In this document: one piece after another, positions 58,091-64,000 of the stretch
Numbering within the stretch: the first letter of the stretch is position 1
Layout of the letters: each line of letters begins with the position of its first letter
Origin: Bacteroidota bacterium
Lineage (GTDB): Bacteria > Bacteroidota > Bacteroidia > CAILMK01 > JACPUW01
NCBI GenBank assembly: GCA_016192035.1
Contig: JACPUW010000004.1
Coordinates: forward strand, 1-64,000
Length of the DNA: 64,000 nt
Direction: 5' to 3'
Program-made: the position numbers and the translations under genes
Notes under the pieces: model-generated
Database searches by the model: none
What the model was told of the DNA's origin: nothing
The model's input: only the letters and a program-made list of their open reading frames with translations

Positions 58091-58889
58091 CACATCCTGG
58101 ACTTGGGGGCAAACCCTTCCACAAACCATGGAATTGGGCTTGGCCCAGTTTGGTCAACAGCATTTTCTTGGTGCCTCGGCCAGCTTCCAGCGGGTCATTT
58201 TCTTTGATTCCCTGGGCCAGTATGCCCCGCAAGCCCAGTGGCACCTGGCCAAATGCCTGGCCGCCATGCGCAAGACCGCACCGGCACTACTGGCTTTTGA
58301 CCAAGCCAAAGCTTTGGCCAGCAGCAGCTTGGACATAAACGACATAGCCCTTGACAAGGCGGAATACCTAATACGCCAAAAAGACTGGCTCAAAGCACTC
58401 GTTGAGCTGTACCAACTTCAAGGCCTAAGCCCTGATCAGTCAAAACTCGCCGAATACCTCAAGGGCACGGCCCTTTTTGCCACCAACGACCTGGATAAAG
58501 CCCATTATGCATTTGCCCAGGTGGTGCCTGAAAATAAGCACGCACAATTGGATTCAATTTTTCAGGAAGCCCGCAAAAAGCTCAACCCTAAAAGGGTACG
58601 CAGGGCAGAGCTTTGGAGCCTGTTTGTCCCTGGTAGCGGCCAGTTTATTTCGGGCAATTTGAAAGGCGGAATCAACTCCCTGCTACTGGTGGGCGGCTTG
58701 GGGTATTTGTATTACAACACCGTGAATACCTATGGTTTAATGAGTGGCGTGATGACCGTGTTTCCCCTGTTTGCCCGCTACCACGCCGGAGGGATGGAGA
58801 ACGCGGGCCTTTCCATGTCGCAGCGGCAAGAACGTTTGCGCAGTACCTATTTTGACCAAATAGTCCATTTGGTGCCCACGAAGGATTAA
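58056..58889 (+). CDS. TPR-like exported protein with C-terminal membrane hairpin (second of a pair)
   Basis: 277 aa, signal peptide MRLIGLIIFLYSTSWTWGQ, TPR-like helices (about residues 22-185), then LWSLFVPGSGQFISGNLKGG (about 190-209) and a hydrophobic pair ending in a polar tail. The motif V-P-G-x-G-x-x-x-x-G is shared with the upstream gene, and both have a similar domain order. They are probably diverged duplicates acting with YidD at the membrane. Function unknown. Confidence 0.82.
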   Translation: MRLIGLIIFLYSTSWTWGQTLPQTMELGLAQFGQQHFLGASASFQRVIFFDSLGQYAPQAQWHLAKCLAAMRKTAPALLAFDQAKALASSSLDINDIALDKAEYLIRQKDWLKALVELYQLQGLSPDQSKLAEYLKGTALFATNDLDKAHYAFAQVVPENKHAQLDSIFQEARKKLNPKRVRRAELWSLFVPGSGQFISGNLKGGINSLLLVGGLGYLYYNTVNTYGLMSGVMTVFPLFARYHAGGMENAGLSMSQRQERLRSTYFDQIVHLVPTKD

Positions 58890-58906
58890 CATAGAAAGAG
58901 CCCATT

Positions 58907-58914
58907 TAATTTTG
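58907..58914 (+). promoter_or_regulatory. -7 box TAATTTTG for the PEGA lipoprotein gene
   Basis: Perfect consensus, 20 bp before the ATG at 58935. Confidence 0.5.
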
Positions 58915-58934
58915 AACAAAAACCACCGAGTACC

Positions 58935-59498
58935 ATGAGAAAATTGATGGCATTTGTATTGGCCATGGCCCTATTGGCAGGATGTGCAAGCAGCACCATG
59001 ATTACCTCCACTCCCAGCGAAGCCGATGTGTATGTGAATGGGGAACTCAAAGGAAAGACCCCCTATAAGCATGAGGATGAAGAAATAATTTTTACAAAAA
59101 CACGGATAGAACTCAGAAAGGAGGGCCATCAAAATTTGAGCACTTCCATTACCCGCGATGAAGAAATCATGGTAGAGCCGGCTGTGGTTGGCTTCTTCTT
59201 TTGGCCCGTATGGCTGTGGGTCATGGGCTATAGCGATGAGCACCATTACGATCTGTTGCCCAATACCTCGGCCAGCCCAAAGGGACTGGAAAAGGCCATT
59301 ATCGATTTATGGGACCTCTACTCCAATGGGATTCTCTCAGAGGCCGAATATGCCGCAGAAAAAAGCAAGGTGCTGTCGAAACCCCTGGAATACACCAAAG
59401 AAAAAGTTGATGCCCTCAAGGAGCTGAAATCACTCTTTGATGCGGGCAAGATCACCGATGCGGAATATACTGCCGCCAAAGGCAGGGTGTTGGAATAG
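58935..59498 (+). CDS. PEGA-domain lipoprotein with two C-terminal SHOCT motifs
   Basis: 187 aa. Lipobox LLAGC (Cys about residue 17). PEGA domain about 22-75 (ITSTPSEADVYVNGELKGK, TPYKHEDEEI). A hydrophobic insert follows at about 84-99 (VVGFFFWPVWLWVMGY). Two short SHOCT-like helical hairpins follow: LWDLYSNGILSEAEYAAEKS (about 123-142) and LKSLFDAGKITDAEYTAAKG (about 164-183). SHOCT motifs are usually single and act in oligomerisation; a tandem pair is less usual. Stands alone with its own promoter. Surface or periplasmic side not decidable. Confidence 0.88.
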   Translation: MRKLMAFVLAMALLAGCASSTMITSTPSEADVYVNGELKGKTPYKHEDEEIIFTKTRIELRKEGHQNLSTSITRDEEIMVEPAVVGFFFWPVWLWVMGYSDEHHYDLLPNTSASPKGLEKAIIDLWDLYSNGILSEAEYAAEKSKVLSKPLEYTKEKVDALKELKSLFDAGKITDAEYTAAKGRVLE

Positions 59499-59614
59499 GC
59501 TGTTTTTTTGGCAATTGCCTGCTTCCATAGTTAACGGCCCTCATATTCCCTCGTAATACCTCTTGGACTGTCCATTTTAGGCAATTGCTGATAAGCAAAA
59601 GCCCTTCAATATGT

Positions 59615-59966
59615 CTAAAGTTCCAATGTATCTATCAGAACGGCATTGATTTTCAAAACGTCCTTACTATCTAACCTTGCCCGTTTACTTACAATTCTGT
59701 CAAAAGAAATGGCCCTGATTTGATGGCACAAAGCGTAACTGTCAGCGGTAAGCCCAGCCGTTCCCTTCGGAATTTTTACAATAGTGTACAAACTATATTT
59801 GGATTCCTTGGTTGTCAATGGAATAACAACCGCCAAATCAAGATTGTTGAATGATTTGATAATAACACAAGGTCTTTCATAACCTTGCTCATGTCCTCTG
59901 ATTTCCTTTTGGTGGAATTCCAAGGTCCACATTGATAATTTCGCCTTTGGTAAAATTCTGCCTCAT
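59615..59966 (-). pseudogene. mazF: MazF/PemK-family endoribonuclease toxin gene, split by a one-base frameshift
   Basis: The natural start is the ATG at 59966, overlapping the TGA of the 257-aa gene as TGATG. It reads MRQNFTKGEIINVDLGIPPK, the usual MazF beginning, and then runs out of frame at the A4 run (T4 at 59907-59910 on the plus strand), meeting a TGA. From there the next frame carries EIRGHEQGYERPCVIIKSF, then VVIPLTT and LCHQIRAISFDRIV to the normal end at 59615. Removing one A joins the two into a complete toxin of about 116 aa. A shorter internal ATG (59932) would give 105 aa lacking the first strand of the fold. Either an inactivated toxin or a one-base sequence error. Confidence 0.85.
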
Positions 59967-60739
59967 CAATTTGAAAAGTTTCTGGCAAAATCTTCCAGGC
60001 CCAAATCAGCTAGCTGTTTTTGTTCTTGAATAAAACTATTGTCAAAAGATAGCTTGGAAAAAGATTGTCCCGAAGAGCGGTTTTTTAATATTCCCAGTTC
60101 TGCTGCTATCGCCGAGTATTCTTGTGCCGCATCAGCAACTAAAAATGCCAACTCATTGATTGTCTCGTCAGAAATTTCAAGTTTGTCATTTCCAATAATG
60201 TCAGCCGCTACGAGAACAAATTCAATGTGCAATGAAGCGTTGGTCCAGTCAACAATTCTTTGTGCCGTTTCATCGTCAAGATTTGCAAACGCCAATGAAG
60301 CAATGAACTGTTGATATGTTATGTCAGGAAGTTGGGAAATGTTTGAAATGAGATTGCCGGTTGAAAACCCACTTGTCCCATCCAATGATTCTACAACTCG
60401 TTGGTTGCACCGCAAAGCGAACAAAAGATTTTCGGTCAAAACTTCAAGTTTCCTCTTTGATTTCAATTTTTCAATTTGAGGTAAAATATCCCTAATCATT
60501 TCAAGATAATCCAAATTCTTATCATTTGCCAAATATTTAAGGGCTTTGATCCGCAAGTTAAAAACCTGACTGAGCATATCTTCTGATTGGGCTTGAACTT
60601 TTCTGCCCGAAGTGATTATAGCCTTAATGTCGCTCGAAAGATGGTTCAGCTCCTTCTTCAACGGATTTTCAAGCTGAGAATAAAGGCTATTTCTCAACTG
60701 AAAACAGATTACGTCGTAATTCTTTGCTGTGGCTATCAT
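59966..60739 (-). CDS. Unknown 257-aa protein translationally coupled to mazF, possible antitoxin
   Basis: Soluble, almost wholly alpha-helical, no signal or TM, no recognised domain. N-terminal charged helices (about residues 15-100), a middle region about 105-190 (TGNLISNISQLPDITYQQFI). The C-terminal tail is QEQKQLADLGLEDFARNFSN, whose acidic amphipathic look recalls the toxin-wrapping tails of small antitoxins. The stop TGA overlaps the mazF ATG by one base. A normal MazE-type antitoxin is about 80 aa and none is present. Base composition is visibly richer in A+T than the flanking pyrC and helicase genes, as in acquired modules. The antitoxin role is inferred from position only. Confidence 0.7.
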   Translation of the reverse strand: MIATAKNYDVICFQLRNSLYSQLENPLKKELNHLSSDIKAIITSGRKVQAQSEDMLSQVFNLRIKALKYLANDKNLDYLEMIRDILPQIEKLKSKRKLEVLTENLLFALRCNQRVVESLDGTSGFSTGNLISNISQLPDITYQQFIASLAFANLDDETAQRIVDWTNASLHIEFVLVAADIIGNDKLEISDETINELAFLVADAAQEYSAIAAELGILKNRSSGQSFSKLSFDNSFIQEQKQLADLGLEDFARNFSN

Positions 60740-60798
60740 TTGGCTGCCGGGTTTCTATTTTGTTCGTTCAAGGCAATTAAAAAAAGGGCACTTTAGGT

Positions 60799-60915
60799 TC
60801 AGTCGATCGGTATTTTCTTCGTCGCGCTAGTGTTTCCACCACCACCACCTACACCCAAGGTTGGCTTGCTTTTTGGGTTTACCCAATTATTGGCAACTTG
60901 CGCTATGTAGCTCAT
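60799..60915 (-). CDS. Possible 38-aa ORF at the head of the mazF operon
   Basis: ATG at 60915 to TGA at 60799 (starts MSYIAQVANNWVNPKSKP, with a G5 run and ending KKIPID). It lies 28 bp downstream of a perfect promoter box and 59 bp before the 257-aa gene. It is hydrophilic with a glycine run and a basic end. No match recognised. Its position in the leader suggests either a small third component or a leader peptide; it could also be chance. Confidence 0.35.
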   Translation of the reverse strand: MSYIAQVANNWVNPKSKPTLGVGGGGGNTSATKKIPID

Positions 60916-60942
60916 AATGTATGGTGTTACAAGTTACAAAGA

Positions 60943-60950
60943 CAAATATA
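60943..60950 (-). promoter_or_regulatory. -7 box TATATTTG for the mazF operon
   Basis: The plus strand reads CAAATATA; perfect minus-strand consensus, 27 bp before the ATG at 60915. It would drive the small ORF, the 257-aa gene and mazF as one transcript. Confidence 0.5.
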
Positions 60951-61166
60951 ATCACAATTAGACCACTTGGTAACCAAGCCGCGCCCGTGGCTATTATCCT
61001 GACAGCCATTCGGGGTTATAGGCGTGGTTTTCAAATGTTTTCAGAAGTAACTGAGCTTGTGGAAGGCCCGGCCATTTGCCATATATTGGGGGGGGGATTA
61101 AGGGTGTTTACGGGCTACCGCAACCCTGCCTGGTGAACATGACTAAAATGTCGCAAGCCCCTTTAG
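60951..61166. other. Intergenic gap between pyrC and the mazF operon
   Basis: 216 bp without a supported gene. It contains a run of nine G's at 61088-61096, the longest homopolymer I noticed in the window. No clear terminator for pyrC is seen. A 71-codon open frame on the plus strand (60921-61136) lacks any recognisable features. Confidence 0.4.
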
Positions 61167-62501
61167 CTAGCCAAATAACAAGCGTTCACCAGCCAATAGC
61201 CCGGTGTGGCGGCCTTTTTCATAAACTGGCACCCCGTTTACATAAGTAGATTCTATGGTATTGCCAAAACGGTGACCATCCAGCGGTGTCCAGCCGCATT
61301 TATACCATACCTTGCTGTTTTCCACCACACTGGGTTTGCCGGGCGATACCAATACCAGGTCGGCCTTGTAGCCTTCGCGCAGGTAGCCCCGTTCCCTCAG
61401 CCCAAAACACTTGGCCACCGCGCCCGAAGTGCGCTCCACCACGGTTTCCAGGTCCAATTTCCCTTGCTCCACTAAATCAAGCAGCATGAGCAGTGGATGT
61501 TGCACCAAGGGAAGTCCTGAAGGGGATACCTGGTATTTACCCTGTTTCTCGGTCCAGGTATGCGGCGCATGGTCAGTAGCTACCACATCTATGGTTCCAT
61601 TGGCCACGGCCTTAACTATGGCCTCGCGGTTATGGGCGGCCTTAATGGCGGGGTTGCACTTGATAAGGCTGCCTAGCCGGGCATAATCACCTGAATCAAA
61701 CCACATGTGGTGTACACAGGCTTCTGCGGTTATCCGTTTGGTTTCCAGCGGCTCCTTATTGCCAAAGAGTGCCAGTTCCTTTTCGGTACTTATGTGCAGC
61801 ACATGCAGCCGTGTGCCGTGCTTTTTGGCCAGCTCCACTGCCCGTGAGGATGAAGCAAAACATGCTTCTACACTCCTGATGGCCGGGTGCTGGTCCATGG
61901 GTATGTCCTCGCCATAGGTATCGGCGGCCTTTCGCATATTGGCCCTTATCACATCCTCCGATTCACAGTGGGTGGCTATAAGGTGGCTACACTTGGAGAA
62001 TATATTTTCAAGGGTTGTTTCATTGTCAACCAACATATTGCCTGTGGAAGAACCCATAAATACCTTTATGCCGCACACCGAGTGTGGGTCCAGGTCCAAG
62101 AGTTCGCGCAGGTTGTCGTTGGTGGCGCCCATGTAGAAGGAAAAGTTGGCTGCCGAGACTTTCTTAGCCCTGGCAAACTTGGCTTCTAGGTGCCGCGCCG
62201 TGGTAGCCTGCGGTTTGGTATTGGGCATTTCCATATAGGAGGTTACCCCACCTGCCACGGCAGCCCGTGATTCGGTGGCCATGTCGGCCTTGTGGGTATA
62301 GCCCGGCTCCCTAAAGTGCACCTGGTCGTCTATCATGCCCGGCAGCAGGTACTTACCCTCTGCATCCAGTTCCACGTGCCTTATAGTCAAGTCGCTTATT
62401 TCAGGGGCTATGCGTTCTATCCGGTCTTTTTTTACCAGCACATCGGCGTAGCGCTTGGCACCATCGGCCACTATGAGGCAATTTTTAAACAAGTAGGCCA
62501 T
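61167..62501 (-). CDS. pyrC: Dihydroorotase (class I) PyrC
   Basis: Zinc amidohydrolase closing N-carbamoyl-aspartate to dihydroorotate in pyrimidine synthesis. Metal ligands: DDQVHFREPGYTHK (His-x-His variant, here QVHFREPG, about residues 58-71), LIATHCESEDV (His about 177), LHVLHISTE (His about 233) and VVATDHAPHTW (Asp about 310). 444 aa, the class I length. The first motif reads DDQVH rather than the usual DxHxH, so one of the two early histidines is replaced; this form is common in Bacteroidota homologues as far as I recall. 25 bp after dnaN on the same strand. Confidence 0.92.
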   Translation of the reverse strand: MAYLFKNCLIVADGAKRYADVLVKKDRIERIAPEISDLTIRHVELDAEGKYLLPGMIDDQVHFREPGYTHKADMATESRAAVAGGVTSYMEMPNTKPQATTARHLEAKFARAKKVSAANFSFYMGATNDNLRELLDLDPHSVCGIKVFMGSSTGNMLVDNETTLENIFSKCSHLIATHCESEDVIRANMRKAADTYGEDIPMDQHPAIRSVEACFASSSRAVELAKKHGTRLHVLHISTEKELALFGNKEPLETKRITAEACVHHMWFDSGDYARLGSLIKCNPAIKAAHNREAIVKAVANGTIDVVATDHAPHTWTEKQGKYQVSPSGLPLVQHPLLMLLDLVEQGKLDLETVVERTSGAVAKCFGLRERGYLREGYKADLVLVSPGKPSVVENSKVWYKCGWTPLDGHRFGNTIESTYVNGVPVYEKGRHTGLLAGERLLFG

Positions 62502-62526
62502 GAAGGGAAAAAATGAGCCTGGGCCC

Positions 62527-63651
62527 TTAGTAAGAGGGCAGCAAAACTATGGGCATGAGCAACATGGTGAGTTCCTCGTCCTTTGAGGCATCGGCTGGGG
62601 TAATAATACCAGGACGGCTGGGCTCAGAGAGCATAATTTTCACTTCTTCCGTGTCAACCACGCCCAACATCTCGCCCAAGAAACGGGCACTAAACCCTAT
62701 TTCCATGTCTTGACCATCATATTCACAAGGCAAGCGTTCAAATGCTTCGTTGCTAAAGTCAATATCCTGGGCACTAATGTGCAATTCATTGCCGGCCAAT
62801 TTCAAGATGACCTGGTAGGTGGACTTGTTGGAAAAATTGGCCATCCGCTTAAGCGAACCCAGCAATTCTTGCCGGTTGATGGTAAGGGTAAATGGGCTAT
62901 CGGCGGGGAAGGCTATGCCATAGTTTGGAAACTTGTCGTCTATAAGCCTGCATACCAGCACAAAATCGTTGAACTTGAACTGGGCATTGTTGCTGCCAAA
63001 CTGAAGCTGCACCAGCACGTCTTCATTGGGTAACACTGATTTAAGCACGTTTAACACCCTTTTTGGCACCACAAAGGAGCTGTTGTTTTCAAACACAATG
63101 TCTGTCCTGCTGTAGCGCACCAATTTGTTGCTATCGGTTGCCACCCAGTTCACTTTTCCGTCCACCATTTCAAACAGCACACCGGTCATGGAAGGGCGTA
63201 GCTCGTTGTTGCTGGTGGCAAAAAGGGTACTGTAAATCACGTTTTGGAGTACGCTCACATTAAACTCCACCCTATCACCGCGTTCTACCTGGGCCATTCG
63301 CGGAAAATCGTCCGCCGTTTCGCCGCTTATTTTATACCTACCCTTGTCTGAGGTGAGCTCTATGTTGTTGTTGTCAGGGTTTATGGTAAAGGTGATGGGC
63401 TGCTCAGGCAGTGTTTTTAAAAAGTCAATGATCAATTTGGCCGGTACGGCTATCCTACAGGTTTCCTTTGACTCTACCGGTATGGACGACTGCATGGAAG
63501 TCTCCAGGTCGGTGGCCGTGATGACCAGTATGCCAGGCTCTACTTCAAACAAGAAATACTCCAGTATGGGAATTACCGCATTGGAGCCCACAACACCTGA
63601 TAGCTGAGATAACTTTTTTAGCAGGGTTGATGAAGAAGCAATGAATTTCAT
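62527..63651 (-). CDS. dnaN: DNA polymerase III beta subunit (sliding clamp) DnaN
   Basis: 374-aa ring-forming processivity clamp with three similar domains. N-terminal MKFIASSSTLLKKLSQLSGV, the segment LEYFLFEVEPGILVITATDLETS (given in part), and the C-terminal end MLLMPIVLLPSY, which closely resembles the P-M-R-L end of other clamps. Perfect -7 box upstream at 63711-63718. dnaA is not adjacent, as is common in this phylum, so no origin is inferred. Confidence 0.96.
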   Translation of the reverse strand: MKFIASSSTLLKKLSQLSGVVGSNAVIPILEYFLFEVEPGILVITATDLETSMQSSIPVESKETCRIAVPAKLIIDFLKTLPEQPITFTINPDNNNIELTSDKGRYKISGETADDFPRMAQVERGDRVEFNVSVLQNVIYSTLFATSNNELRPSMTGVLFEMVDGKVNWVATDSNKLVRYSRTDIVFENNSSFVVPKRVLNVLKSVLPNEDVLVQLQFGSNNAQFKFNDFVLVCRLIDDKFPNYGIAFPADSPFTLTINRQELLGSLKRMANFSNKSTYQVILKLAGNELHISAQDIDFSNEAFERLPCEYDGQDMEIGFSARFLGEMLGVVDTEEVKIMLSEPSRPGIITPADASKDEELTMLLMPIVLLPSY

Positions 63652-63710
63652 GATGTTATCTGTTGCAATTAAACCTTAATAAGCCTGTGTGTAGCGTTTA
63701 TAGCGACGGG

Positions 63711-63718
63711 CAAAAGTA
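63711..63718 (-). promoter_or_regulatory. -7 box TACTTTTG for dnaN
   Basis: The plus strand reads CAAAAGTA, perfect minus-strand consensus 59 bp before the dnaN ATG, directly after the stop of the upstream gene. A CAAA (TTTG on the minus strand) at 63743-63746 is 24 bp farther upstream. Confidence 0.55.
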
Positions 63719-63719
63719 C

Positions 63720-64000
63720 CTATTTAGGCATTTCCAACCTATCAAATTTCTTAAACAATTTGGCTATGGCCCTGGGCTGGAGCACGGCAATATAGTCTAT
63801 GTCATGGCCCTGCACATATGCGTAGTACAGGGGCATCTTGTCTTTATCTTCTTGCACCAGTATGGGTTTTGCCCGCACCACCAACACTTGTTCCACCGCA
63901 TCCTTGTCGCGTTTCCAAGTAATGGTGCCAAACAGGGGCGCTTGGTTGAGTACGGTATCCAGCATTTCCGTGGTAGGCGGCAACAGCGATTCGGCGTACA
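63720..64000 (-). CDS. C-terminal part of an unidentified protein, cut by the window edge
   Basis: The frame is open to the window end, so only the last 93 codons are seen, ending FDRLEMPK. The visible part is alternating hydrophobic and charged, with TITWKRDKDAVEQVLVVRA and a short helix AIAKLFKKFD at the end. No family recognised. It lies upstream of dnaN on the same strand, with the dnaN promoter between them. Confidence 0.7.
   Translation of the reverse strand, partial: YAESLLPPTTEMLDTVLNQAPLFGTITWKRDKDAVEQVLVVRAKPILVQEDKDKMPLYYAYVQGHDIDYIAVLQPRAIAKLFKKFDRLEMPK

Noticed and set aside
61088-61096. G9 run as a phase-variable promoter or coding switch
   Set aside because: It lies between the ends of pyrC and the toxin promoter, not inside a supported gene or between a -33/-7 pair.
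60921-61136. 71-codon plus-strand frame in the pyrC gap
   Set aside because: No recognisable domain, no promoter, and overlaps the leader of the minus-strand operon.
62527-63720. Chromosome origin next to dnaN
   Set aside because: No dnaA, DnaA-box cluster or AT-rich unwinding region is seen; dnaN is often separate from oriC in this phylum.

Overview
The window is a chromosome segment of a free-living member of the Bacteroidota, most likely a Cytophagales-type bacterium. Three kinds of evidence point there. Many intergenic regions carry the Bacteroidota -7 promoter box TAnnTTTG, and recognisable Shine-Dalgarno sequences are rare. Lineage-typical proteins are present: a type IX secretion C-terminal sorting domain, an HU-CCDC81/SPOR protein, an UpxY-type NusG paralogue, a Rho with a long disordered insertion, a FadL-like barrel, and ExbB/ExbD/TonB. 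Most of the rest is ordinary housekeeping. I see no tRNA, rRNA, CRISPR array, transposase or prophage.

Layout. Positions 1-396 hold four copies of a 99-bp tandem repeat. Positions 476-5879 (minus) are the edge of an exopolysaccharide locus: nucleotide-sugar dehydrogenase, wHTH regulator, Wzc-like tyrosine kinase with a (Gly-Tyr)n tail, and Wza-like exporter. This runs directly from cysQ and is divergent from cysC-cysD-cysN and a polytopic membrane gene (6696-10482). PAPS synthesis, PAP removal and polysaccharide export therefore sit back to back. Positions 10429-15407 (minus) hold a large beta-propeller-like protein, dapD, a GT9 glycosyltransferase and upxY. Positions 15571-24517 (plus) hold a TolC-like protein, gpsA, HU-SPOR, exbB, exbD, tonB, folC, rnhA and radA. 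A helical protein of unknown function (minus) follows. Then come a large T9SS-secreted protein, a sigma/anti-sigma-like membrane protein, dapF and a SNF2 helicase (plus, to 33686).

Positions 33704-39865 hold rho and the PDH E2 gene (minus), thyA-folA (plus) and proS (minus). Positions 39940-44088 hold a Tyr/Gly-rich lipoprotein, a FadL-like barrel with a clear terminator, and an M42 peptidase. nadC and a DUF4783 gene (minus), gpmI (plus), and an SDR plus folE (minus) follow. Upstream of folE is an unexplained structured gap. Then thpR, ahcY, pdxJ and gcvP (plus).

Positions 54783-61166 are the accessory part. They hold two paralogous small membrane proteins, one of them broken by a +1 frameshift. 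A yidD operon follows, with unusually long gene overlaps and two TPR proteins of the same architecture. Next is a PEGA/tandem-SHOCT lipoprotein. Last is a minus-strand operon with its own promoter: a 38-codon ORF, an unknown 257-aa protein, and a mazF toxin gene translationally coupled to it (TGATG) but carrying a one-base frameshift. The 257-aa/mazF pair is the best candidate here for an undescribed toxin-antitoxin arrangement. The window ends with pyrC, dnaN and a truncated gene (minus).

Promoter boxes were found by eye. Six fixed bases are expected about 31 times by chance on both strands of 64 kb, so only boxes placed just upstream of genes are listed.
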